A DNA stretch of 64,000 nucleotides from Trogon surrucura (taxonomy: Eukaryota > Chordata > Aves > Trogoniformes > Trogonidae). Shown here piece by piece: positions 50,226 through 63,370 of the stretch. The position numbers and the translations under genes are program-made. The notes under the pieces are model-generated. The model saw only the letters and a program-made list of their open reading frames with translations. It did not search any database and was not told the origin of the DNA. Within the stretch, counting starts at the first letter, position 1; every line of letters begins with the position of its first letter. The stretch is from positions 12,710,558 to 12,774,557 of the forward strand of contig CM036631.1 of assembly GCA_020746105.1 (NCBI GenBank), in the 5' to 3' direction.

Positions 50226-53200
50226 CCGAGGCTTAAGGACACGTTAAAAATGGGAGAAAAGAGAAAAGCCCATCATATGTAGGGGTCTCTCCTGTTTTTA
50301 GCCGACTAAGAAAGGAAAACAGACCTTGGCACTCCACCTCCACATCCTTTGAGAGCAAGTGTTTATATACAAATATTATACAAATATATATATTTCTTAA
50401 GGAAATGAATGAGGGGGGAAACCCCCCTTCAATTACACGAGCTGAAGTTTGGACAAAACGTTGCTTTTAACAGCCTCAGACCCAGAGAGTTGGGGTTTTT
50501 TTACATATTCAGAATAATTGCCCAGAAGCCCAAATAAAACAAATAGCCCCGTAGACCCCCTTCCAAACACCAGGACATTGATTCACTGCAGCTGACAAGA
50601 AGAGTGCCCCTTCCTTACCCCACAGCAGTATTTCCTTCTTTTCCTTCCTTCCCCTCCTCCTCCCTCCCCAGGTTTCAGTTCCAGGGGCTTTACACATAGG
50701 TCTGCCATAAACTTGTAAGCACTGAATTGCCTGATTGTGTTAGGGCCCCTTCAACTACCTCTGCACAGCAAAACAAACAAAGTTTGCTTGAAAGTGTGGC
50801 AAATGCTCCAGCTTAAAACCTTCTGGCAGCACATTCTGTCTATACTGATAAGTGCTGTTTATTTCAATTAGTAAAATAATTTTTCTGCTTTATCTTGGAG
50901 CACTACAGGAGGACTTGGAGATATCAGGACATTCAAAATATAGACATTAATTATTTGATATATTTCAATACCATCCTCAATCAGAAAATCAGGACTACAT
51001 TTTCTCCTCTATTAATATAGGTGTTAATACCTTAATTTTGCAGGAATGCAGATTACATTCCATATTACTTCAGTAAGTAAAACACTGTCTTGCATTTCAT
51101 ATATGCAGAAGACACAAATGATAGTTGTCTTGAAGTGTAGACTGGATTTTAGAATATTTCTTCTTTCCGTTTTACATACAGCAAGTTCCTTACATCTCAC
51201 CTTGTAACTTGACTTGGTTGATAGGCTAGTACATCCAAGAAATTATGCTTTACACCTTATTTTTCTTTACATGTGAAGTCTTCTGCTATAATAATTTAAA
51301 CTGATGCTGAACAAGAAAACCACAATACTCATTACATTTATAAAAAACAACACAGAAGAGTAGGAAGTAAATGAAACTGTAAAGCAATGACGTGAAACTG
51401 GGAAAATCACTTACTGAACGTAAATAATAATGGCTTCTACTGTTATGACAACTAGCTTTAGTAATCCTTAGTACAACGTGCAGAGTTTCAGAGTGTTTGT
51501 AGCCATGGTCCAAAACAGCTCCATCATCCATTTAATGCCACCAGGAAAGCGAGCCTGGACACATTTGCCTACATGCTAAGTGTCAGGCAACATCCCGTTA
51601 AAATACCTGCGCTGCCGTGCTTGCAGAGCTCCTGTGTGAGCCACAGTGTTACTTTAAATATTTGTATAGTTATCAGCTTGGCTTCTTCAGCTGCCCTTAC
51701 GAGAAGTCTTGAAGCTCTACGTGAGCGTCACAGTTCACAGGAACAGACTGAGGTATTTACAGCTGCGAAGACACCATATAAAGCAAGTCTGAAAAAGGCA
51801 AAGGGCTGCGAAGTTGCTGAATAAATCTTGTTTATAGTTACAATTAAATGCTGCTATAAATAATTCTTATTTCTCATGAAGATACTTTTTTTTTTTTTCC
51901 TTAGAAGTAATAACCCAGCTTTTCTGCAGTTGTTCAGAAGTCTAAGGAAAATCGTCACAAAGTGCTTCACCCTCAGCCCAGGAGAATACGCAATGTTCTT
52001 CCATGGGCTTTGGCTCGATCAAATGAGTCAAACCATTTGCTTTTTTATTTTCTTTTTTTTAAAAATCCAGCGTTTATTCGTGTCTGTACAGCACATGCAC
52101 TGCTGCAAAATGTGAAATATCTTTTGTTGAACATAGGAATTCTGACAGACAGACCCCTAAATTACACTTCCAGGTCTGTACTGAAATTTGGCACTGAACG
52201 CGGCTACTCAAGCCAGGGGAATATTTACCACAAAAGTCCAACAGGAGAGGAAATTTCTAAAACAGCAAAGGAAGCCTGAAGCAGCATTCGTAAGCATTTC
52301 GCTTCAACTAAACTGTTAAAGCTGGATTTGTGAGTTGGTGCTGCCCCAACACACCTCTGCACGTCCCTGCCAGCGTTTGCCTGAACAGCGTGGCCCTGGG
52401 CGTAGGTCCTGAGCGAGTTTATAGCACAGTTCATACACCTTCCCATCCATTATGACATTTTACCATTCTTCCTCTCCTCTTTCAGAATTAGTTGCACCAC
52501 TCCTCTGCACCCATTGTATTATAAAATAAGCACAACACTGTGCAAAAAAAGAGAGCCCATTCATTTTGCTTTCGGGTCCCGTGAATCTTCCTGCAATACA
52601 GCAGGGAGCTACAGCTCTGCTGGGATCCTGTGCCACTACAGGATGCGTTTTCCTGATAAAGTAGTCAGCAACACCTTTGAGAAGGTCTGTCACAGCATCT
52701 TTTCCTAGAGAAAAATTATGGGATTAGGATTTGATGTATCTGGTAAGCAGAAAAATCTTTCTCAGAATCTCAGGCATAGCACATTCCTTTGTAGGGCCTC
52801 CAAAAGTTTCAGTAGATATGATCAAGAAAAGAATGAAGGGTTTGTTTTTTTCCCCAAAAAAAATGTGATAAACATATTATATGGATCCTTCATTGATTAA
52901 AATATCCAAGATATTTCAAGGCTTTAAAGCTAGAGCCAATAGTACATTCTTACAGAAGAAAACTTATTCTTAAAATGGTAGTTATTGATGTCTGTAAAAT
53001 CTCTGTATGCTTCGGATATATTTGGTTAAAATATAAGTGAAAGATAAAAGAAAACTACGAGCTGGAATCGTTTGGGAAACAACTTTCCATGTCAGAAATC
53101 ACAAGTTTTTTGCTAAGAACTCATTTTAATGAAGAATTGACAACATTAAATTTAAAACTCCAAAGTATGTTGTTTCAAGCACAAGTGATTCCTTTTGTCT

Positions 53201-55110
53201 CACGTTCTATATTCCATATAAATAAACCAAAAAGTTTTGATGGCATCCTGACAAGATTATTAGCGGTAATTAATATATTCCCATGAAACCTTTCAATTTC
53301 AGCAGGAAACTAGAACTGTCAAGGTTGTTGATGGCTCTGGAAGAAGCACTGCAACAAAAAGCTGTTTAGTCGCAGAGGTCTCAGGTGATTGTTTCTATGT
53401 GTTTATACAAAATTGTGCTTCATCTGTCTGTATTGACACATGTAATTTGCTCCTGTGGTTAGCTGTGGATAGATTTTATATTATATACTGTGAAATTGAA
53501 TATTGTAAGGGAAGAAGCTTCAGATAATTTTTGTAGTTATGTTAAGATCATATATGCAGACTTCACAGACTTCCAAGGAGAACAAAATCCAAACCATTTT
53601 TCCTATATCCTATTCCCAAAGACTACCCTTCTCCAAATTTTTTATTAGTCTCTTTTCAGGCTCCCACTGCACCGTCTTTCTTTTTCAACACAAATGTAGA
53701 AGACACACGTTTGGCAGCTCTCGTAAATACAGACAGATACTTCATATTTATTGGGACAAAACGTAACGGCAGTTTATCAGTTCCACTCAACAGCCAGCTC
53801 AGCTTCTTTAAAAAATGGCCTTTCCTTTATTTCCAGCCATGTTCGCAGAAGTGAACAGCAGAGTCCCTTCAGAAGGGCTGTGCATGGAGCTACCCCTGGG
53901 AGGAAGCTGTTCCTAAACCTTTACCAGAGGATGCTGGGTACAGTTTTTAGGCTCTTGTTTGCCTGTTTTCCTGTATTTGACTCCTTAGCCTGCTGGTTTC
54001 CTCTATACTCTCTTCCCCAGCACCTCTGTTTTACACCATCATCCCCTAAATCCCCTAGTACAGACCAGCGGCACAGTCCCCACCGCTGTGTCCTCACTGG
54101 TAAAGCACAGGTCTAGAAAAAGACCCCCTCCCCGAAGCCACAGATTCAGTGGTGTTTTTCATCACTTACACAAATTCCTGAAATGATTACTTTGTCAGTT
54201 CAGCACACTGGTAGTTGCTTAAAGCCGGTCAGAATTATCAAAGGTCAATGTATACACACACACACCCTGAAAATTGTCCAGGTTCAGTATGGTCACGTTA
54301 TTCAGCAGCTGCACAGCTGCACATCCAGATGTGTGCGCAACGAGGCTGTCGCTTCAGAGCTTATTCCATGTAATTCTGAATAAGCAACTTTGCCACCACT
54401 GTGTTCGAAGCAGTTAGTCTGTTGGAAACCTTTTTGAAGATGTGTGTGTCAAAGAAGAACAAAGAAATCTAGTCATGCCCTCTTTCGTCTTCCCTTACAC
54501 CAGGGTGGCCCCAAGTCTGGCTGGGGCCCACCATACAGCACTGTGCATAAGGAAGGTGCTGCCTACATCTACGCTAAAAAAACCCAGAAAGAGCGTTTTC
54601 TTTGTTTTCTTTTTGAGAAACATGCTGGCATCCCTCAAGAGTAGGCAGCAGCACCCCCACCCGCCAGGCACCACTGGTTCATAGCCTCCCCTCCGTGAGG
54701 TCACCGAGCACTGCCTGTGCTGGCCCTCAGAAAAGGTTGCTCTGCCCAGCACAGAAATTTTAACAGTGGGGAAAGAAACTGGTATTTTGCATCGTTTAAT
54801 GCAATGCCAGACATCTGCAGGGCATGAGAGGGAACTTCATGTCCCCACTCCACTGCCCACAACCTCTCGTGGGGATTTGGAGCCCTTGCCCAGGCATCAC
54901 GCCTGTCCCACATCCCTGCACTGTGGAGGGGGCAGCAGTTCTGCGCCGCAGTAAATCATCTGTCATTTCTTGTTGATGCCGAATTCCCCCTTACATCCTC
55001 AGACTGTGTCTTTACAGCACATGCCTGTAAGGATTAAGGTTTAGAAGAGCCTTAAGTGTGATGAGACCACGCTTGGAAGCCTCTCAGTTTTTAAGGCTTG
55101 GTCTTAACTC
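50226..55110. other. Unique AT-rich non-coding sequence
   Basis: No supported gene. A poly(T) of about 13 lies near 51886. The stretch 53050-53420 is smooth AT-rich sequence that could be conserved but shows no definite motif cluster. A GC-richer patch at 54470-54950 has only short chance frames. Confidence 0.5.
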
Positions 55111-55122
55111 ATCATTTTCCAG

Positions 55123-55288
55123 ATAGAGCTGAAGGCAGTTGCCTAGACAACAAGTCTGATTCATCAGCAGTGAATTGTCAGGGCAACCGTCTCTGGACAT
55201 ACCTGGGACGTGCAGAACAGCACTGTTGTGCAGCAGAAACAGAAGTCAGACGTGGAAGGCTACCCCCAAAAAATTGTGAGTTCAACAG
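55123..55288 (+). other. Candidate exon containing an X-box-like palindrome
   Basis: An acceptor-like tract (CTCATCATTTTCCAG ending at 55122) and a consensus donor (TTCAACAG/GTAAAAG, GT at 55289-55290) bound 166 bases. One plus frame is open throughout (about 54 codons, six Cys) and hits TAA directly across the donor, as an exon-intron junction would. No domain is recognised, and the phase does not join to the candidate exon at 57594. It may be a non-coding RNA exon or chance. Confidence 0.25.
55138..55151 (+). promoter_or_regulatory. Near-consensus RFX X-box
   Basis: GTTGCCTAGACAAC is palindromic except for one base pair: the left half GTTGCC is perfect and the right half GACAAC has one mismatch to GGCAAC. 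A further half-site, GGCAAC, lies about 30 bases downstream (near 55181). It is outside any CpG island, so if used it would be an enhancer-type RFX site. Confidence 0.5.
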
Positions 55289-55344
55289 GTAAAAGCTTCT
55301 ACTGGGGCATTTGTTGGCTGAGCCACAAACAGATACTTTGCACA

Positions 55345-55366
55345 CAAACACACACACACACACACA
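55345..55366 (+). repeat. Short (CA)n microsatellite
   Basis: About nine to ten CA units follow an ACAAACA lead-in. It may be length-polymorphic. No other feature depends on it. Confidence 0.85.
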
Positions 55367-55369
55367 AAA

Positions 55370-57590
55370 CAAGTACGGTGACTCCACATATGGAAAGAAC
55401 AATATTTTCAGCATTTTGGAAAAGGAAGTAATCCTATCTCAGCACAGTATATGACTGCATAACATTACTATGTACAGCCCCTCAGTGGTTTATACACAGC
55501 ATCCTTATTTTACACTGTCACCATCTTTTGGGGGCTATCACTGATGTAACGTGGGAGAAGCTCACTGTGTTGCTTTGTGGAGAATTGGCTCTTGATTTCT
55601 TGTTGGCAAGGCACTTGTGTTGATTTCCAATTTAAAATATTTCTTCTATCATGTTTTATTTTGGAATGTTTGCACTTTAAGAAAATGAATACATGTTCAA
55701 AATGCGTAGTGGGGGTGAGAGTTGGAAGGGAGAGGAAATCATGGTAACATGTAGTCATTTATAGCCATCTATTATTTAAACTACTTTATGGGCTCTTGAA
55801 AATATTTGAACTTTTTTTTTCCTCCAAATTTAGCTAGTCTTAGGAGATAGCAATTATTCATTTTCCCAATGCATTTCAATCAGTAAAATCATAATTAGAA
55901 TAAAATACCCACTTATTCTATTTTACCAAGTCTCTCAACCTATGAAGAAATCACAGAGCACAAGTTAGAATACTGGTGGAGCTCTTCAATACATGTATCT
56001 GCCCCACCTGTGCTCTGCCTGCTGCACATTCTCATGAAAATTGATTAAGGAAGTATAAGATTATAGCTGAGAGTCTGGTTTTCTCTCCCAAAACTAATAT
56101 GCATCAGAAAAAGTTTTCCAGCTCCCACTCAGCACCTGCAGGCTTGGTTTCAGAGTCTTACTTAGACTTGTTTCAGAGTTATACTGCTGAGCCTGTCCAG
56201 ATTATTCCAGGCTCCCTTTTTTCCATATCCATTTCATCTTCAACATGGGGAGAGGCTTGCAGGTGAGCCTCCAACATGTGCACCTGAGCGAAGTGTGCAT
56301 ATGGCTGTGTATGATTTCTGATTGTCCCATTACCCTTAATTTATCCAATAGGTGTCAGATACCCCAGCACTGCTGGGGTCTCTGGCTGTCACCAGCTCTG
56401 TTAGAAGGATATATCTCAGAAATTCTCCCTTGCTAGGACAGGGGGCAGACATGATATTTCAAGCATGGCAGTGAAGCAGTGTCCTCTGTCTGTACACAAG
56501 ACATTTTGCAGCTGCTATGAGGCAGGTTGGATTGCCAGTGGTCCAGACCACAACTTAAACCAAACGCTTGAAACCCATCCCAGCTCTGAAAATGCTAATC
56601 ACACCCCTGGACACTTGGCGCTTCCCTTTCTCTGCCAGCCTTTGCCAATATTGCAACATGACTGCATAACACAAATGTTTCATGAGAAAAACATACTTCC
56701 TCAAGCCCCTTAGCATCTCTGAAAAACGACAAACCTCCAGCACCACCAAGGACAACAGGTAGCCCAGGCTGAAGGAGGCAACCCAGTCTCCACCACCCTC
56801 CCTCTGCCTCGTGGTTTAAGTGGTGTGGGTTTGCCTTGCTTTTACAGCAAGACATTTTTGGCTAGAAAGGACTGGGTAGGGTTACTAAAAGTGTTGTCTG
56901 CTTTAGCAAGGGGGATGAGCAGGCTCAGAACTAGTTAAATTACATACACTTCTGCACTATTCTCACATTTCAGTGTGATAGTCTCAATTACAGATGACAG
57001 TTTCTATTAAGAGAAAAAAAATTACACAGAGTGAGGAAAAAAAACCCCACATTTCTGGATCTGGCAGGTCTCAGGAGGAAATCCTAACCCAGTGTTAGTA
57101 GTTTTCTTGCTCTTGCTCATGAACGCTTGACCTGCGGGGAGCGGGGAAAGTCTGCTATGTCATTAATCACTGTACCTTTCAGTTACCTTGTTCTCGGAGG
57201 AAAACAATTAATCTAGAGGCCTCTGAAAAGCAGTAGCAGCACACCAGCACGCTTTGGCGTGACTGCATGAGTATGACATAGTTGGACAAAAAAGCCTTTT
57301 TTATCCCCCTCCTACAAGAGCCTCAGGGAATTCAGCTTCCCCTCAGTACCTCATGCAATCTACATAAAGCTATTTTTTGCCACAGGCGCTCGGTGCTGTG
57401 TGACTGAGCACTCTGGAGTAACACTTCTTGGTAACACTTATTCTTGGCAAGCAAAGATCCGCTCGAGGGCTTGCTCATAAACCAGGCCCCAAATGGGGGG
57501 AAACGTGCAGGAAAACTGCTGCCCCAAAGCTTCACATTAGCTGCAGAGTAGAGGATGGTCCATTTTCTATAGATATATTTGCTTTCCTTC
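55370..57590. other. Unique non-coding sequence
   Basis: No supported exon or repeat. Short frames on both strands (for example at 56465-56855) have no domain. Confidence 0.5.
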
Positions 57591-57593
57591 CAG

Positions 57594-57794
57594 GCAACTC
57601 TGCTACCAAGAGTGCTGAGCGGTGCCAGTGATGGCCACGGTGTGCTGCAGAGCTGGGCTGCCTGTCTTGTAGCCCGTGGGGCTGCTGAAGACACCGACAA
57701 GCTTGTCACAGTGCAAGGTCCGGGGACTGAGAGCTGCTTTCCTGATGAGAGCAATGCTTCTGATGAGTGTCCTAAGTCAGCAAGTAGGAATAAG
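57594..57794 (+). other. Candidate 201-bp symmetric exon, open in one frame
   Basis: It is preceded by a strong acceptor (TTTGCTTTCCTTCCAG ending at 57593) and followed by AATAAG/GTGTGT (GT at 57795-57796). The 201 bases are exactly 67 codons and are open in the first frame. The encoded segment starts small and hydrophobic (ATLLPRVLSG) and ends acidic and Cys-containing (ESCFPDESNASDECPKSASR). Local GC is higher than in the flanks. The length divisible by three, open frame and strong acceptor together are better than most chance frames here, but I do not recognise the protein and the donor is only fair. Confidence 0.3.
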
Positions 57795-57796
57795 GT

Positions 57797-59565
57797 GTGT
57801 TTATTCTACTAAATAGAGCTCTGAAATTGATTTAATCAAAAAATGTGAAGAATTATGACTTGCATCACCAAGCAAGGCAGGGGAATATGATATATATTGG
57901 CAGGTAGAGGGGAAAAAAGAATGCACACGCAGGGTTTGAGGCACAGGAGCTGCCTAAGCTTTTACCAGAGATGGGTACGCAAGTAGGATTTGGTTGTATG
58001 TTTGGGCGGAGGGTCTCCCCTCTGCCCTTTGTAACAGGTATTTCGAGGGTAGGGGAGAGGAAAGAAAGGCGAATGCCATCAGCAACTCTCCCCACCCAAT
58101 TTCCAAAATGAGGAATTGGTTTTTCTGTTGTATTTCCTTTGAAAAAAGCACTTGGGATGCAGACATAGCACAGAGCACACCGCAGCTCTCAAGGAGCATC
58201 ACAGAGTAAACTCTCTATGTCTAATTCTATAGACTTCTCGCCTTCTGACAGCAGATAAACATCCTTCCTTTGCCTGGGTGAGCAAAAGATGGAGAGTAGC
58301 TGGTGGACTTCAGCAACCAAATTCCCTTTTTAGGAACGCTTATTGCTTCCTCAGCAATGTTTCATGTCTTATATTACAAGATTATTTTTCTTTTTAAAGC
58401 CACAGGTCAGAGTACTCATAAGCCAGGATGGAGAGCACAAAGCTGCAGTTAAATGTCAGCCCACAGGGCTGTTAGTAAAACCAAGCTGAATTCAGATTTA
58501 AACAAACCAGTGCTGCTACAGCGAGATGTTCCCCTGGTGCCTTTGTCCTTCACACTTCTTCTGGCAAGGATGGGCAGCAAGGCCACCCTCGTGCATAACA
58601 TCCAGGAGAAGGTGAATTTTAAGTTAGTCTAACAAGTATCACAAGCAGTGGGATCTGAGCACATGTTTGAAAAGTTCATCACATAGCAACAGGTTTTTCA
58701 GCTGTCCCAAGTAAAAAAAAAACATATAACTTATAGACCTGCTGCTACATATGCATGAAAAAAATTGATAGTGCATGAGTTATAACAGTGTATAAATCAT
58801 AACTTGTAGATTTCCTGTAACTTAGCACAGAAAAATTGACAGCATATGTAGACAGAATCCAAGTAACATTAGAAAACTTTTTGCATAATTTCTGCACCAT
58901 ATTAAAAGCCTGAATGTTAGATACTTCAGAAAGGCTCATTAAAGGATTCTAGTATTGTTCTCTGCTAAATAACGTTTTATCACTCCCTCTCTCCTTGCCT
59001 ATTCTTATCAAAGTCACCTACCCTGACTTTCCAACTACCTACACAAAAGAGTCGTGAAGAGAAACTTTGTAAAAGAATTGATTCTCTGTATTTTCAACAC
59101 TGGCATGTACATTAGTTCATTTACAGGATTCAGAACGTGTGTTCAGCTGCCCCATGGCAGAGGTGGGATGGGCACAGAAAACCCAGCAAAGCACCCACAC
59201 TTGTTAACCAGCAGTGAGAGCTTCCCTAAACAACTGCAGGTTTGTGTACTGAGATGGGAAGCGACACAACTGGACTGCCACACATACAGCATCCTTACGT
59301 TGGACTCTTAATTCGGCGTCTCACTGGGTTGTGTTAACAAATCTACAGGCACAGTGAAGAGAACAGAGAAGTCTTGCTGCAATTGATAAGAAAAACAAGT
59401 GGATGAAACAGATGCACGTATCTTACGGTAAAGACGCTGCAGTGAACAAAACAGAGTTTGGTCACAACATTTGAGCTTCGACTGCGTACCCAGGCCCAGA
59501 GGGGTTTGCTTACAGCCCCAGCCTGCCCAGGAGGATGCCTAACGGAGAAATTTTGGTTTCATTTA
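57797..59565. other. Unique non-coding sequence
   Basis: No supported gene or recognisable repeat. Confidence 0.5.
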
Positions 59566-59570
59566 CTCAG

Positions 59571-59657
59571 GAGCAGGAGAGTGGCTGCACACAGCATGGC
59601 CAGAAGTTCTCTTTGCCTCCCTCATCAGTGGCCAAGAGCTGATGCCCAGGGGAGGCA
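59571..59657 (+). other. Weak candidate exon, 87 bp
   Basis: TTGGTTTCATTTACTCAG (ending at 59570) is a good acceptor and GGCA/GTAAGT (GT at 59658-59659) a good donor. The segment has a stop in its first frame, and another frame stays open across it without recognisable content. It is listed because it is the third candidate on the same strand within 4.5 kb. Confidence 0.18.
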
Positions 59658-59659
59658 GT

Positions 59660-62600
59660 AAGTAGCAGGAAATGTCACTGCCTTCCCTCCCAGCCTCCCA
59701 AGCAAAAGGCAGCGTGTTCACACTTAATGATACTGTATTTAAGATGATGTGCTTAATGATCCTGTAGTCAGTCTGAACCTCAGGCTCTAGGAGCTCAAAA
59801 AATCACGAACAGGAGTAGCTGTGGCTTTGCCTCAGCATCCTCACAAAGGGCAGCCCACCTGTCCCAGGAGCTGATGGGAGCAGTGCAGCTTTGCAGAAGG
59901 TAGGATTCAGACACTGACAAAAGGAGTGTAATATTGTATGGTTCTCATTAATTTTCCTAGGAGAAAGCAAATGACATCTGTGTGAAACAACTCCTTCCAA
60001 ATAGAAGTGGACACTGGGAGCAAAAGCTCTGTCATTTAACAAGTCTGGAACATTAAACTTCAGTTCTGATTTAAGGCTAGTTCTTTTTTTTTTAAAGCCA
60101 AAATTCCTTTTCTTGCTCTATACAAACATATATTCCAAGTACAAGTACATTGCCTTGAATGTCAGTTCACCCATTGCTTTGGGAATCATTTTACATTCGC
60201 AAAAGGATGAAAGAAAATAGCCCAGAGTCTGCTATGAACATCTTTGACTGTAGTGTTCAACATCCCATGCTCCTCAAGCTAATCCTCTTACTGTGATTAG
60301 CAGAAGAACAGAAGGGTTGTAAGGAGGGACTTAAATGGGCTTTGGCCTCAACCTGGGTTCATAGCCCAGACCGACTTCTAGGCTTCTTGCATGAGTGGCT
60401 CAAACTGAATTTCAAAATCCCCACTAATTAAATACATTCAAGGGATATCTAGGAAGGAGAGAAGGGAAAAAGAAAGCATGCCAGAGAGAAATCACTTGTA
60501 CAGCGCACGCTCAGGAGTGAACGGAGTGAAACTTTAGGTCGTGGTGTGGGTGATGCAGTTAGTGCAGAAACGTGTCAGTGTGTCTGTGCACACGGAAGAA
60601 CACACCTGGAAGCAAACCACAACCACCTCCAGCATCCAGGGCAGAGTAACGGCTCCCAAGAGAAGGTGACACGTATCTATTAGCATCTAGATTTTAGGCC
60701 TGTTTGAAGCCCGGTGTGTCATGCAAGAAGAGCTACTGCAAATACTTTAAAAGCTGCTGTTCACACAGTGTGTTGGAGCCCAGCTCCAGCCCCATTGCCT
60801 CCCAGTTCCCTTTCAGGATTTACCTTTTACTCACTTGTCACTAGTGTGACGAGAGTATAAACTATTCATTATTTACAAGGCTTTGTTTTCAGAAATCTGC
60901 ATTGCACAATTTAGTTCTTCTGAGATTCCTTAGATGCGTCTAATTAAAACCAACTAAATCCACTCACCACACACGTCATTCTTTCTACACAACAGTGATT
61001 CCCGTGTACATAAAAATCAACTCACCTGCTCTGTGGTGAGACACAGCAGGTGTTTAATAACAAACAGCTACCACTTTCCCTACTGATCATTCTCTCTGTT
61101 TCCTCCAAATTTATCTGCACCTTCCTAACAAAAAGTCTGTTCAGGTCAGAATTAACGATCCAGGTGATAAGTTCATTCTGAAAACTGGTTCAAAACATTA
61201 GATCCTGTTATGAAGCCTAAGTTTCATTATTTCTTCCTAAAGCTAGCCAAGTTATATTAAAAAGCAGAGCACTTCATTTGTTCCACTTAAGATGTTAAAA
61301 AATATGATGGAGCAATTAGTTAACTTTAAGGAATAACTTCAGCTTGGGAAAGCATACACAGTTGTTGAAAAAAAACCCATAAAACAAAACAAAAAACCCC
61401 AAATAAAACAAAAAGCTAAGCTAATTTCAAGAGAGGAATAAAGTACAAACGCAATTTTATTTTTAGAAAATTGAGTATTCTGCAGCCAGGCAAAATGATC
61501 TGTGTGGAGCCAGCATTTCTCAGAGTGATTGTCTCCTTAACATCCCATGCCCTGTCCCTCTGGACGGCTGCCTTACGCAGCTCCAGGCTCACAGAGAAGG
61601 TCTCTGGGAGCACCTTTAAGCATCCAGGCAAACTCCCTGTGTTTTGGTATATAGCTCTACAAAATAACCTGTAAGAACATACATAGAAAAGCCACATTAA
61701 GCCTTAAGGAATTGGCTCTGATACTTCAAAAGTCCCAGCACAAGGTGTTTGAACAGGATTTTTCAAGTAGGACTTTCAAGCTGGAAAAGTTTAACACCAA
61801 GAAATATGTTCTGAAGGATTGCCATCAATACAGGAGTTAATCTAGGTAAGCTTACACAATTAATCAAGAACAGATAAGCAGTTCATCATTAATATCGATG
61901 CCATCAGTATGAAGGAGGATGCTGCTGGTGGTGCATAAAACCGTAAGATTTCAAAACAAATAAAACAAACTCGACTTTCCAAACCAGAAGAGCACTATCT
62001 CTGGGATAACAGCATCTGAGTGGAAGATTATTACCACACATCCTGTCTCTCTGAGCATCCACAAATTGGTACAGGAATTTGAACTGACAGATTTATCCCA
62101 ACAGTAAGTAATTGGCTGTTTCACACAGTGTGGCAGATTGTCAGAGTAACATGACTATAACACAACACAGCACCAGTAGGATAACCTGAATTAAAACCAC
62201 ATCACAGCAAGCTTATATACACAAGGAATTATTTTTCTTCTCAAGCAAGGTAACTTAACTGGCTGATTTTCCATGTAGTAGACTCCTAGAAACAAATTAC
62301 AATTTAAAAAATACTTTCAAAAAAAATTCTGAGCTGCTTTGTTGTCATTTTACACAGACCTGCAGACCTTTTACAAAGACCTGCAATCCTCTGGGAGCAT
62401 CTTCATTTTCATATGAACTGTTGGAGTCTTCTCCTTAGCATTCGAGCTTTTCAGATATATCCAAGTATTGACTAACATCCCTCTCTCCTACAAATACAGG
62501 TGACCGCTGGCAGAACTGTCTGGTCATCTTAAAGGCTCATGATATACTGAATTTTCACATATAAATATACAATAGGAATGGTTATGGATATACTGAAATA

Positions 62601-63000
62601 AAGAGGTTCTTGTTAACGTGATGGTAACTGTCTTAGCCCAGGTGTATGACATTTGGAGTGGACTAACAGACCCTACCTGCCTGGGTATGGCCAAAGAAAT
62701 ATCAGTCTTTGGCCTTTGCAAAGAACAGAATGAATGGAATGGAATTTTTTCTCTTCTTGAAGGAACGCTCTCTAAAATCAGTGCTGAACAGGCTTCCCCA
62801 GTCCCCATCGACCCACCGCTGCCGCTCGCCAGCACGTGTCACTGTGACAACAGCCCAGATTGCTCTGAGTGCTCCTCATTCATTTTTGAAGGGGAAAAAC
62901 ACCTCTCTGCTGGTTTTCAGCCGTGACCCTTACTTCTCAGACTTCCATTAGTAGCGAGATTTACACAAATTATGCATTGGAGAGAGAAAAGTTTTTCTTT
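59660..63000. other. Unique AT-rich non-coding sequence
   Basis: No supported gene. An A/C-rich low-complexity run lies at about 61365-61412. The frames at 62524-62950 on both strands have no recognisable domain. Confidence 0.5.
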
Positions 63001-63370
63001 TTGTGATAATGCAGATCATGAGAGACGTCGTTGATTTTTCTTTAAGATGTAATCTAATTCTGAAAGCTGCAGTGAGAGCACAAAGCGTATCTGATAGCTC
63101 AGAGCTGCAATGTTCAATTTTCCTTGCACGGTACACATATTGAGGCACGGGAGAGACTGTCAGTTTTGTGCTCCAGCACCGACGACGAGACACTTAGCGT
63201 GTACTTTATATTGCAACAAAGGCCGTTCGCACGGAGCATATGATAAGACCAAAGAACAAGGAAAGAGAAAAATGTTAACAAGAGCAGCATTTCTCATGGC
63301 ATATCTCGTATCACTCTCTTTATGGCCATTAATGTTCCTTTGGTATTTGCCCCTTCTACCCTGAAGAAAG
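63000..63370. promoter_or_regulatory. Candidate conserved non-coding element
   Basis: CpGs outside an island are unusually frequent (near 63027, 63086, 63128, 63181, 63200 and 63224) in otherwise AT-rich DNA, and SOX-like AACAAAGG/AGAACAAGG motifs occur at about 63214-63262. Retained CpGs can indicate selection or low methylation. Support is by texture only. Confidence 0.2.

Noticed and set aside
57332-57754. 140-codon minus-strand frame
   Set aside because: No domain or fitting splice sites are visible, and it overlaps the better-supported plus-strand candidate. It is likely a shadow.
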